Positions 1-7,978 of a DNA stretch of 40,533 nt are shown one piece after another; the stretch's first letter is position 1, and the number at the start of each line of letters is the position of its first letter. The notes under the pieces are model-generated. The model was given only the letters and a program-made list of their open reading frames with translations, made no database searches and had not been told where the DNA came from. Position numbers and translations under genes: made by a program. Location of the stretch: contig VSPG01000013.1 in the NCBI GenBank assembly GCA_009775265.1, positions 5,967 to 46,499 of the forward strand. The letters are read 5' to 3'. This DNA is from Muribaculaceae bacterium. GTDB taxonomy: Bacteria > Bacteroidota > Bacteroidia > Bacteroidales > Muribaculaceae.

Positions 1-1
1 C

Positions 2-75
2 GCTTCAATAGCTCAGTCGGTTAGAGCATCTGACTGTTAATCAGAGGGTCGATGGTTCGAGTCCACCTTGAAGCG
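2..75 (+). tRNA. tRNA-Asn (anticodon GTT)
   Basis: The cloverleaf folds by eye: a 7-bp acceptor stem (2-8 with 68-74), D stem 11-14/24-27, anticodon stem 29-33/41-45 with loop CTGTTAA giving anticodon GTT at 36-38, and a T loop TTCGAGT at 56-62. The discriminator base is G at 75, as expected for tRNA-Asn. CCA is not encoded, since the next bases are CAA. The T stem has one A-C mismatch (second pair, 52 with 66). The window opens one base before the gene, so its promoter is out of view. Confidence 0.96.
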
Positions 76-78
76 CAA

Positions 79-113
79 AAGAGGATGCACCGGCAGGTGT
101 GTCCTCTTTTTGT
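79..113 (+). terminator. Rho-independent terminator of tRNA-Asn
   Basis: A 13-bp stem (79-91 with 96-108) closes a GGCA loop and runs into a T tract. It begins four bases after the tRNA, so it ends the tRNA transcript and separates it from the regulator gene at 141. Confidence 0.9.
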
Positions 114-140
114 ATTAAACTCTCTCTTTAAGCCACTTGG

Positions 141-1859
141 ATGAAGTCTATTCCCAATAAGATTACCCGTATAATACTGCTGCCTTGCGTTGTCTGGATG
201 CTTGCGTTGTTTTGCTCCGTGCCGTCTGTGGCGTCAGAAGCCCGTTGCTACATGCTTAAGGACTCCTGTGCGGCGGCCACACGCAGCACCGACCATCGCC
301 GTGCCCTCGAATCGGCTACGGAGCTTTATCGCGAAGCCGACAGGCTCGGCAACCGGTATTTCACGGCTTATGCCCTGTACTTCCAAGGGGTGTCGAATGT
401 GATTCTCGGAAATTCTGCCATAGGAAAGTCGCAGCTCGACAAAGCGTTCGCTTTGGCCGACAAAGCCGGAGACGATACTCTGCGTCTTTCCGTATATAAC
501 GGCTACGGCGTGTATGAAGCCAACGTCAATGCCGATTATGCGCGTGCCCAGCAGTGTTTCTACAAGAGTCTCGAATATGCCGTGGAGATAGGCGACCCGA
601 TGCGCCAGGCGCTTGTGGAGTGCAACCTTGCGGAAATAGCCAGCATCCGCCGCGACATCACAGGACTGAAATATGCGTTGAACTGCTACAACTGGGGTGT
701 GGCCAACGGCAACGACCACATAAGCTTCGCAGGAGCCTACCATTGCGCCAACCTGTACAATATAGCCGGCAATTATGACATGGCCCTTAAATATATTAAG
801 GAGGCCGACAGCATAGGCCTGCGCTCGGGCTATGCCGAGCGTGCCGCCGTATGCAACCTCTATGCCTCCATATATGCAGCCATGGGGCATAACGAGCAGG
901 CGCTTGATTGGCTGCGTGAAGCGGAGCGTAATTCCGGCGGCGCGCAGGGCGCCACTTTGTCGGAGACCTACCTTGCCTATGCGCGGGTGCTTGCCGCACT
1001 GGGGCGCACGGCCGAGTCGGAACGCATGGTGGGGCGCGGACTCGCCATGTGCGACAGCCTCTCCATCCGCTCCATGGTGTCGCCGCTGCTTGAGCAGCGC
1101 GCCCTTAATCTCGAGCGTCTGGGCGACTACAGAAGCGCCCTTCAGGTGTACAAGGCCTACAAGCAGTCTTGCGATTCGGCCTATGCGGAGCGTCAGCAGC
1201 AGTCCATCAACGAAATACGCGTGCAGTACGACATCGACAAGCGCGAACAGGAAGCCGACATGCAGCGTCTCATGCTCCAGGACGAACGCAGGCGTGCGGC
1301 CATATTGATGATTTCGTTGATGTCGGTGTGCGTGATTCTGCTTGTGCTGTGGCGGCACTACAGGCGTCAGAAGCGTCTTTACCGGCGAATTGTCATCAGC
1401 AACCGCGAGTCCATGGCCCGTGAGCAGCAGTTGCGCGACCGCCTCGACGAACTTATGTCGGCTGCTCCGGCTCCTGCCGGCGAGGATGAACGGGCCGATG
1501 AGCGGCCGGCTGCGCACGACGATATTTTCGACCGGCTCACCGACATTATGGAGCGTGGTGCCGTTTACCGCGACAGCGGCCTTACGCGCGAGCGTCTTGC
1601 CGAAATGCTCGGCACCAACCGCACGTATCTCTCCCAGATGATAGCGGCCCACACAGGCAAGGGGTATTACCAGTTTGTCAACTCCTACAGGATAAAGGAG
1701 GCTGTGAAAGTGCTTTCCGACGCAGACAATTCCGACTATCCGCTCAAGGCTCTCGCCGCCGATCTCGGTTTCAAGTCGATGAGCACGTTTTACAAGACAT
1801 TCCAGGAGACGGTCGGAATGACGCCGTCGGCCTATCGCGATACCGCGCGCAGACTCTGA
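141..1859 (+). CDS. Membrane-anchored TPR protein with C-terminal AraC-type HTH domain
   Basis: This 572-residue protein is probably a transcription regulator. A hydrophobic N-terminal segment (about residues 9-31) looks like a signal peptide or anchor. It is followed by roughly 340 residues of TPR-like helical repeats, a second transmembrane helix at about 387-408 with basic residues on its C-terminal side, and a linker. The last 105 residues are an AraC-family double helix-turn-helix, with the typical ending in which LGFKS is followed by STFYKTF and then G-TPSAYR. This layout is known in Bacteroidetes: sensory repeats in the periplasm and a DNA-binding domain in the cytoplasm. The ATG at 141 is the first start that includes the signal segment. 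The next gene, 129 bp downstream, encodes a giant secreted protein whose promoter overlaps an inverted repeat, so it is a plausible target (inference). The ligand is unknown. Confidence 0.85.
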   Translation: MKSIPNKITRIILLPCVVWMLALFCSVPSVASEARCYMLKDSCAAATRSTDHRRALESATELYREADRLGNRYFTAYALYFQGVSNVILGNSAIGKSQLDKAFALADKAGDDTLRLSVYNGYGVYEANVNADYARAQQCFYKSLEYAVEIGDPMRQALVECNLAEIASIRRDITGLKYALNCYNWGVANGNDHISFAGAYHCANLYNIAGNYDMALKYIKEADSIGLRSGYAERAAVCNLYASIYAAMGHNEQALDWLREAERNSGGAQGATLSETYLAYARVLAALGRTAESERMVGRGLAMCDSLSIRSMVSPLLEQRALNLERLGDYRSALQVYKAYKQSCDSAYAERQQQSINEIRVQYDIDKREQEADMQRLMLQDERRRAAILMISLMSVCVILLVLWRHYRRQKRLYRRIVISNRESMAREQQLRDRLDELMSAAPAPAGEDERADERPAAHDDIFDRLTDIMERGAVYRDSGLTRERLAEMLGTNRTYLSQMIAAHTGKGYYQFVNSYRIKEAVKVLSDADNSDYPLKALAADLGFKSMSTFYKTFQETVGMTPSAYRDTARRL

Positions 1860-1874
1860 TTTTTTTACATCTAA

Positions 1875-1885
1875 GGCAAATTGCC
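1875..1885 (+). repeat. Short palindrome GGCAAATTGCC
   Basis: This is a perfect 5+1+5 inverted repeat about 20 bp upstream of the predicted -33 element of the 1494-residue protein gene. The position suits an activator or repressor site, possibly for the adjacent AraC-type regulator (inference). It is too short and has no T tract to be a terminator. Confidence 0.35.
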
Positions 1886-1904
1886 GTATCCGTAATATAG
1901 AAGT

Positions 1905-1944
1905 CTTGATATTTAATGTCTTGACTGCTAATTTTGCGATTAGC
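1905..1944 (+). promoter_or_regulatory. Bacteroidetes-type promoter with overlapping inverted repeat
   Basis: The -7 box TAATTTTG lies at 1929-1936 and a CTTG at 1905-1908 is spaced 20 bp upstream, close to the usual -33 TTTG. An inverted repeat GCTAAT(1927-1932)/ATTAGC(1939-1944) covers the -7 box, so a protein binding there would compete with RNA polymerase. The start codon of the downstream gene is at 1989, leaving a leader of about 45 nt. Confidence 0.6.
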
Positions 1945-1988
1945 AATCTCTATATTTTTATACCCCAATCAGTCATTATCCAAAAAGC

Positions 1989-4900
1989 ATGAAGAGAACT
2001 ACAATGTTATTGGCCGCCGCCACGCTGGGTGCCACCATCCTCGCCGTGGACCGCGCAGGCAATCTCCGTGCCGAAGCGGAATCGCAGACGCCGGTTTCCG
2101 CCATGGGTTTCCTCATCAGCGACGATGAGCGTCCCGTCGGCTGGTACACATTCCCGATTACGGATGCCTCCAATCCTGCAAAAATAAAAGAGACCGACGC
2201 CGTGAGCGCCGGCGCGATGGCGTGGAACACATATTATGCCATGAGTTACACGCCCGGTCCCGTGCCGCTGGCGTGGAACACTGTCGATGTGTCCTCCGGC
2301 GAATTCACCAAACTTGCCGACTGCACGGAAGAGCATCCGCTGTACGTGGACATGACCTACGACTATTCCGACGGAAATCTGCTTGCCATATACCACTATG
2401 GCGGCAATTCGTCGAAAATATGCATTGTGGACCCCGCCGACGGCACTCCCACGGAATATGCCGATGCCGGAACTCTGTGGCTTATGACGCTGGCGTGCAG
2501 CTACGACGGCGATATATATACGCTTGCCAACAACGGCCACCTTTACCGTTACGACAAAGGCGCCAGGCGCCTTGTGGATGTAGGCGACACCGGAAAAAGC
2601 ATGGAGTACATGCAAAGTATGGAGTTCGACCATTCCGACGGCACGCTCTATTGGGCGGCTTCCACCTATTCCGACGGATACTTTTATAAAATAGACCCCC
2701 GGACGGCTGAAGTCACGTTTGTCAGCAGTATGGGTAAAGAAGGCGAGTTGACAGGGCTTTATATCCCGTTCAGCCTGGCCGAAGACGGCGCGCCTGCGGC
2801 GGTGGATTTCGAAGTGACGAATCCTGCCCACGACGGCGTGGCCGATATTCGGGCCGTATTGCCGTCGGCCACAGCGGGCGGACAGTCTCTGGAGACAATT
2901 CTGTCGATTGTTCTTGAAGTGGACGGCATTCAGGCCAAGACATGGCCCGGCACTGGCATGACACCCGGCTCGGAAGTGTCGCTGCAGGCCGAAGTGGCCG
3001 AGGGCATGCACGCTTTCAGACTCTATGCCGTGAATGAGGCCGGCAACGGCCTGCCGCGCACGCAGCGCTGCTTCATAGGCGAAGATGTGCCGGCCGCACC
3101 CGCAGGTGTGAAAGTGGAGGCCGACGGCAATGCCGCCGCCATCAGCTGGGATGCCGTTGTGACAGGTGCAGCCGGAGGATGGGTCAACACTGCCTCGCTC
3201 GGCTACGACGTAGTGCGCATGCCCGGCAGCCATGTCGTGGCTACGGGTGTGAAAACCACGTCCTGTGCCGACGAGGTGCCGGCCACGGGAGTTTACACCT
3301 ACACCGTCACCGCCGTTTCCGGAAAGGGACGCAGCGAGGCCGGCAGTTCAGCTCCGATTGTTGTCGGCACGGAACTCGACGTGCCGTATTCCTATGATTT
3401 CGAGAACGAAGACGACCTGCTGATGTGGACTATCGCCGACGCCAACAACGACGGCGCTACATGGGCCCGCGGCAATACCTATGCCCAGCAACGCACCATG
3501 ATGATGCGCGGCAATTACGGCCGCACGGCCGACGACTGGCTTATCTCGCCCGCCGTCAGGCTCGAAGCCGGGAAAGCCTACAAGATAGTTTACGATGCCG
3601 GATGCATGAACGCCTACTATCCCGCGTCTTATTCCGTTACCATCGGCCGCGATGCCGCTACGGAAGGCCATACGGTGATAAAGCAGCTGACCACCGACCT
3701 CGTGAACCTAAACAAGACATACGTGTATCTCCCTGAAATAGAGGAGACAGGAGCGTATCACATCGGCTTCCATGCCGCATGGGAACCGGGTCTGCCCACG
3801 CTCTACATATCCAACTTCACGCTGGAAGAAAACCGTGCGTCGTGGCTTACGGCCACGGTGACCGACGGCACCTCCCCCCTTGCCGGCGCTACCGTGAAGT
3901 TCGGAGACCCTGCCGCTACATATGTCACCGACGAGCAAGGCCGTTTTGAGATCATAGAAATAGAGCCCGGCACGTATCCGCTGTCGGTCGAGAAATTCGG
4001 CTTCGAACCCGTGTCGGCGAGCTATACTTTCGCGCCGCTCGAACACAAGGAAGAAACCATAGCCATGACGGCCATAGCCACGGCCTCGGTTAGCGGCAAA
4101 GTGGTGGATGCCGCCGGCCGCGGCATTGAAAATGCCACTGTGAGCGTGCACGGCTATGACAGCTACAATGTGCAGACCGACCGCGACGGCAATTTCACAG
4201 CCGAAGGTGTGTACCGCAAAGGAGGCTATACGATAGACGCACATGCGTTGAACTACGAGACGGCCTCGCGCTCTATAGAAAGCCTTGACGGCGACATCGA
4301 CCTCGGCAGCTTCATGCTTCAGGAAAAACTCATCGCGCCGGCCAATGTGGCAGTGGAGTCGGACCGCGCAAACGCCGTCCTGACGTGGGACGCCCCGCAG
4401 GACCTTCCTGTCGAGTTCCGCTATGACGACGGCACTGACGATTACGTGTTCAACATGGAGATGTCGGCCGTCACCGACTACACCGTAGTCGGTGTAGTTT
4501 ACGACACGCCTGCCGTGTTCACTTCGATGTCGTGGAACGTGTGGAACTCCGGCGACAACGGCAGACCGGTGGACGTGGTGGTGTTCGACCTCGACGAGGA
4601 CGGCAAGCCCACCAACCATATCCTTTATGAGGAAAACGGGCTCGAAAGCGAGAACTACAACTGGCATGAGTGCGTGTTCAAATATCCCGTGGTGGCTCCG
4701 CGCGGAGCATTGTTCGCATTGCGCGGCGACGCGCGTCTGTGCATGGACCATGCCGGCGAGAACCCCGACTGGCCCGCACGCCTCGACAAGATGGTTCTGT
4801 GCAAGGACTATCGCACCGAGCCGTTCAACAGCATTTATCCGGAAGGCGACCACATCTTCCGCGGCAATCTGACGCTGCGTGCCGCAGGTCTTCCTTATGG

Positions 4901-6473
4901 CGCGCCGCGCAAGGCTGCCGCCGAAACGCCTTCGCACAGCTACGATGTGTGGCGTCTTCTTCCCGGACAGGAGTCCGAGCCTTCGCAATGGACCAAGCTC
5001 AACAGCGCTCCCGTTGCCGCCACCACGTTCTCCGACCCGACATGGGCCGCAGCCCCGAAGGGCACGTTCCGCTTTGCTGTCAAGACGGTGTATGCCGACG
5101 GCAATGTGTCGTATCCTGCATTCTCGGGCGAAGTGCCTCATATGCTGCATTCTGCTGTGGAACTGACGTTTGCCACAAATGTTCCCGGAGAGGACGCTTC
5201 AGCAGCGGCGGTAGTGCTTGCCGGAAAAGGCAATACCTACAGCTATAGCGGCATGGCCGACGAATCGGGAGTGGTGCGCATAAACGGTGTGCGCGAAGGC
5301 GCCTATGTGCTCACATGCACCAAAAAAGGCTTCGAAGCCCTTGAGGAAGATATAGAAGTGTCGGGCGACGTCGATTTCTCGCAGTCGTTCACCCTTAAAG
5401 AAGCCACAAAGGCTCCGGCCAACCTTGTCATAGAGGCAGCCGCCACGCCAGACTCCCGACTGCTGAAGTGGAATGTAGTCACGGGCATATTCGACGACTT
5501 CGAGGATCACGACGATTTCGAAATCAATTCGCCGGGCGATGCCGGCTGGACTTATATCGACGGCGACGGCGTGCCGACATACTCGTCGCCCGACTATGAT
5601 TATCCCAATGCCCGCGAGCCCATGGCGTTCATTGTCATGAATCCATCGAAGACCGTCCCGAGCATGCTGGACGCCGATTTCCTTGACACGCACAGCGGCG
5701 ACAAAGTGCTTGTGTGCATGGCTCCCGGCGAGGGCACCGGCGTTAACGACGACTACATCGTGTCGCCCCGCCTCGAGATGGGCGGCGATTTCGTGGTGAG
5801 CTTCTGGGTGCGCGGCTATTGGTGGCGCTATGAGGAGACACTGCGTGTGGGCTATTCCACCGACGGCAATGAGGCCGAAGACTTCGTGTGGGTGGGCGAA
5901 CCCGTAAAAGTTGACTTTGACGACTGGCAGCAGATAGTCACCACCATACCGCGCGAAGCACGGCATGTGGCCATCAACTGCATCTCCGACAACGCCTACT
6001 ATCTGGCCATCGACGATATTTACATCGGTGCGGCCGACAACATCCCCGGGGTCACGGCTGCGGCCATGCGTGCTCCAGGCAAGGCCACCGGCTATGATGT
6101 GTATCTCGACGGCGTGAAACTCGCGTCGACGACGGCCACGGAGTATCTGCTGGAAAACCTTACGGACGGAACCCATACGGCAGGCGTGACAGCGCGTTTT
6201 GCATCCGGCGACACCGAAATGTCCACAATAGATTTTGCCGTTCTGCTTTCGGGCATCGGCGATGTGGAGAGTGCGGTCGTGAAGGTGTCGGCCCGTGGAG
6301 GTAAAATCCATGTGGCAGGTGCGCCCGAAGGTTCCTTGATACGCATCGTCCGCCCCGACGGGGCTGTGGTTGCGGCAGTAGAGGCTTCGAATGGAGCGGC
6401 ATCCGTGCCTGTAGCTCCCGGGGTTTATATAGTAATTGTTGGCGACACCGTTTTCCGCGTGACCGCCATCTGA
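1989..6473 (+). CDS. Giant secreted multidomain protein (choice-of-anchor J, Fn3-like and carboxypeptidase-regulatory-like domains, T9SS-like tail)
   Basis: The 1494 residues begin with a signal peptide (about 1-28). A region at about 35-265 is rich in SDG, YDG and HYDK-like turns that suggest a beta-propeller. Fn3-like domains follow (about 270-460), then a choice-of-anchor-J/cleaved-adhesin-like domain (about 467-612, ending in YISNFTLEE). Two carboxypeptidase-regulatory-like beta-sandwiches (about 622-775) come next, then an Fn3/jelly-roll mix (about 785-1045) and another regulatory-like domain (about 1055-1135). A second anchor-J domain spans about 1165-1350, with aromatic residues and a YYLAIDDIYIG end. 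The last 70 residues, ending GVYIVIVGDTVFRVTAI, resemble a type IX secretion type A sorting domain. No peptidase motif was recognised. It is probably a surface or secreted adhesin or glycan-binding protein; the domain calls are by eye. The neighbouring TPR/AraC regulator may control it. Confidence 0.8.
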   Translation: MKRTTMLLAAATLGATILAVDRAGNLRAEAESQTPVSAMGFLISDDERPVGWYTFPITDASNPAKIKETDAVSAGAMAWNTYYAMSYTPGPVPLAWNTVDVSSGEFTKLADCTEEHPLYVDMTYDYSDGNLLAIYHYGGNSSKICIVDPADGTPTEYADAGTLWLMTLACSYDGDIYTLANNGHLYRYDKGARRLVDVGDTGKSMEYMQSMEFDHSDGTLYWAASTYSDGYFYKIDPRTAEVTFVSSMGKEGELTGLYIPFSLAEDGAPAAVDFEVTNPAHDGVADIRAVLPSATAGGQSLETILSIVLEVDGIQAKTWPGTGMTPGSEVSLQAEVAEGMHAFRLYAVNEAGNGLPRTQRCFIGEDVPAAPAGVKVEADGNAAAISWDAVVTGAAGGWVNTASLGYDVVRMPGSHVVATGVKTTSCADEVPATGVYTYTVTAVSGKGRSEAGSSAPIVVGTELDVPYSYDFENEDDLLMWTIADANNDGATWARGNTYAQQRTMMMRGNYGRTADDWLISPAVRLEAGKAYKIVYDAGCMNAYYPASYSVTIGRDAATEGHTVIKQLTTDLVNLNKTYVYLPEIEETGAYHIGFHAAWEPGLPTLYISNFTLEENRASWLTATVTDGTSPLAGATVKFGDPAATYVTDEQGRFEIIEIEPGTYPLSVEKFGFEPVSASYTFAPLEHKEETIAMTAIATASVSGKVVDAAGRGIENATVSVHGYDSYNVQTDRDGNFTAEGVYRKGGYTIDAHALNYETASRSIESLDGDIDLGSFMLQEKLIAPANVAVESDRANAVLTWDAPQDLPVEFRYDDGTDDYVFNMEMSAVTDYTVVGVVYDTPAVFTSMSWNVWNSGDNGRPVDVVVFDLDEDGKPTNHILYEENGLESENYNWHECVFKYPVVAPRGALFALRGDARLCMDHAGENPDWPARLDKMVLCKDYRTEPFNSIYPEGDHIFRGNLTLRAAGLPYGAPRKAAAETPSHSYDVWRLLPGQESEPSQWTKLNSAPVAATTFSDPTWAAAPKGTFRFAVKTVYADGNVSYPAFSGEVPHMLHSAVELTFATNVPGEDASAAAVVLAGKGNTYSYSGMADESGVVRINGVREGAYVLTCTKKGFEALEEDIEVSGDVDFSQSFTLKEATKAPANLVIEAAATPDSRLLKWNVVTGIFDDFEDHDDFEINSPGDAGWTYIDGDGVPTYSSPDYDYPNAREPMAFIVMNPSKTVPSMLDADFLDTHSGDKVLVCMAPGEGTGVNDDYIVSPRLEMGGDFVVSFWVRGYWWRYEETLRVGYSTDGNEAEDFVWVGEPVKVDFDDWQQIVTTIPREARHVAINCISDNAYYLAIDDIYIGAADNIPGVTAAAMRAPGKATGYDVYLDGVKLASTTATEYLLENLTDGTHTAGVTARFASGDTEMSTIDFAVLLSGIGDVESAVVKVSARGGKIHVAGAPEGSLIRIVRPDGAVVAAVEASNGAASVPVAPGVYIVIVGDTVFRVTAI

Positions 6474-6492
6474 TTGGATTGTGATAAGTGAG

Positions 6493-6526
6493 AGCGCCCG
6501 GCAGTGTGAATTGCCGGGCGCTTTGT
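6493..6526 (+). terminator. Rho-independent terminator after the giant secreted protein
   Basis: A perfect 11-bp GC-rich stem (6493-6503 with 6512-6522) with an 8-nt loop lies 20 bp after the stop codon. Only a short T run follows (TTTGTATT). Confidence 0.8.
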
Positions 6527-6585
6527 ATTGGATGTGTTTAAGGGGTTTATGTCATTGGGTCTGTTGAAAATGGGGAAAGATGAGT

Positions 6586-6721
6586 CGCAGCTATGCAGCT
6601 CCGTACACGATGCCGGCATATCGTCCAAAGGCTGCGACTGCGATGTGGCCTTTGCCCGTGGCTAAGAGCAGACTCCGCTTCAGGTAGCACCGGTGCCATT
6701 ACATCCGAAACAAGACTCCTG
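6586..6721 (-). repeat. Dispersed repeat, copy A (related to copy B at 36431-36609)
   Basis: Read on the minus strand, this block matches copy B. The best core is 6630-6673, which agrees with 36519-36563 at about 39 of 45 aligned positions by eye (one gap). Both copies also start with a matching CAGGAGT/TTGTT stretch and end with a GAGCTGC(A/G)TAGCTGCG segment. It occupies the 337-bp gap between the giant secreted protein and the polyprenyl synthase. Both copies keep one frame open with a shared ESALS/KSAVS-GQRP pattern, but codon structure is poor, so it is reported as a repeat and not a gene. Confidence 0.65.
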
Positions 6722-6778
6722 AATTGATGGAATTGCTGAAAACAATGCGTCGGCGCTCGCAACCTCTAATTATAAAGG

Positions 6779-6807
6779 TGTGGCTGCGTAGCAGTGGCCC
6801 TTGCCCA
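6779..6807 (-). repeat. Degenerate partial unit of the dispersed repeat
   Basis: On the minus strand this reads GGGCAAGGGCCAC, then TGCTACGCAGCC, resembling the GGGCAAAGGCC-to-CGCAGCC core of copy A. It contains the small palindrome TGC-GTA-GCA at 6785-6793. It lies just after the stop codon of the polyprenyl synthase gene and may also serve as its 3' hairpin. Confidence 0.4.
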
Positions 6808-6810
6808 TAA

Positions 6811-7785
6811 TCAATGGTCGCGCGCTATGATGTAGTCGAGGATGCCGAGGAGCGCTTCTGATGCGTCGGAGCAGGGCAGGCCGGCGAGCAGCGCCGCTGC
6901 TTCGTGGCGCAGTGCAGTCATGCGGTCGAATGCGTAATCGATGCCGCCGTTGTCGCGCGCATATGCCTGGAGGCGCAGAATTTCGGCGTCGGACAGCGTG
7001 TCGTTCTGCAACAGCCGCGTCATTTCTTCGCGTTCCGGAGCGTCGTTTTTTAGCAGGACGTGCAGCAGGGGCAGCGTCACTTTGCCTTCGCGCAGGTCGT
7101 TGCCTGTGGGTTTGCCCACCTTGTCGGCGGGGTAATAGTCGAAGATGTCGTCGCGAATCTGGAAACACAGTCCGAGCAGACGCCCGAATTCGGCGAGCGT
7201 CTCTGTGTGCTCGTCGGAGACTCCGGATGCGTAGCAGCCCATCCGTGCGCATGCCACGAACAGCGAAGCCGTTTTTTTGTCGATATTGTTGAAATAGGCT
7301 TTTTCGTCGAAAGTGTGGCTGCGTGCGGTGTCTATCTGGCTCAGTTCGCCGAGGCTGAGCAGGCGTCCGAGGTTGGATATGGTGCTGATGATGCGCATGT
7401 CGGCGGTCTCCGTGGCCTCGCGCAGTGCCGAACTGGTGAAGAAGTCGCCTACGAGCACAGCTATGTGGTTGTCCCACACGGCGTTTATGGTGGCTGCGCC
7501 GCGGCGCAGCTTTGATTCGTCCACCACGTCGTCGTGGATAAGCGACGCGTTGTGCAGCAGTTCCACGGATGCGGCGGCTGCAAGCACCTTGTCGGTGACT
7601 TTGCCGAACATATTGGCGCACAGAATCACCACAAGGGGGCGAATCTGTTTGCCTTGCGTGCGCAGATGTGAGCGCACGATTGTATCCATCAAGGCGTTGT
7701 CCGATGTCAGACGTGCGTGGATGCGTGCATTGAGGCGCTCGAGTTCGGGCGCGGCATTCTGCCGTATTTCTTCGTATTTAGTCAT
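6811..7785 (-). CDS. Polyprenyl diphosphate synthase (trans-isoprenyl diphosphate synthase)
   Basis: This 324-residue enzyme extends allylic diphosphates with isopentenyl diphosphate to make the long isoprenoid tail of menaquinone. Both Asp-rich motifs are visible: DDVVD at 85-89, followed by the usual RRG, and DDIFD at 212-216. GKQIRP near residue 45 and K-G-N-D-EGK-TLPL near 225-240 are also typical. Length matches octaprenyl/heptaprenyl synthases of the IspB type; chain length cannot be read from sequence here. The ATG at 7785 was chosen over an in-frame TTG four codons upstream, because it fits family N-termini and lies 20 nt after a -7 box. It is divergent from the C69 dipeptidase gene. 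Confidence 0.93.
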   Translation of the reverse strand: MTKYEEIRQNAAPELERLNARIHARLTSDNALMDTIVRSHLRTQGKQIRPLVVILCANMFGKVTDKVLAAAASVELLHNASLIHDDVVDESKLRRGAATINAVWDNHIAVLVGDFFTSSALREATETADMRIISTISNLGRLLSLGELSQIDTARSHTFDEKAYFNNIDKKTASLFVACARMGCYASGVSDEHTETLAEFGRLLGLCFQIRDDIFDYYPADKVGKPTGNDLREGKVTLPLLHVLLKNDAPEREEMTRLLQNDTLSDAEILRLQAYARDNGGIDYAFDRMTALRHEAAALLAGLPCSDASEALLGILDYIIARDH

Positions 7786-7805
7786 TAATCGAGACAAAAT
7801 CGCTG

Positions 7806-7813
7806 CAAAATTA
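7806..7813 (-). promoter_or_regulatory. -7 box of the polyprenyl synthase promoter
   Basis: On the minus strand this reads TAATTTTG, matching TAnnTTTG, 20 nt before the ATG at 7785. No clear -33 TTTG is seen. Confidence 0.5.
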
Positions 7814-7935
7814 CGAAAAGTATCGTAAAATAGCGGCTTTCGCGCATGCTTTTTTGCGTAGTTGTCGATTATTTGCGATATTTGCTTTTGGTAAGGAGTG
7901 ATTAATACGCCTGCCGCTCTCCGTTTTTTGAATAA

Positions 7936-7967
7936 TTTGCATAATAGACCAAACTTTCGTACCTTTG
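7936..7967 (+). promoter_or_regulatory. Promoter of the C69 dipeptidase gene
   Basis: TTTG at 7936-7939 and TACCTTTG at 7960-7967 are separated by 20 bp, an exact Bacteroidetes -33/-7 arrangement. The ATG at 7979 is only 11 nt after the -7 box, predicting a very short leader. Confidence 0.75.
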
Positions 7968-7978
7968 TGACAATTTTT

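Noticed and set aside
1..140. tRNA-Asn as the attachment site of an integrated element
   Set aside because: No integrase, no repeat of the tRNA 3' end and a normal terminator directly behind it were seen in the window; the upstream side is not visible.
234..1946. 570-codon frame antisense to the TPR/AraC gene
   Set aside because: Long antisense frames are common in GC-rich coding DNA. This one is His/Val/Gly-rich, has no domain and mirrors the codon pattern of the real gene. Similar antisense frames over 2007-5150, 7811-9514, 13349-14893 and 31257-33365 were rejected for the same reason.
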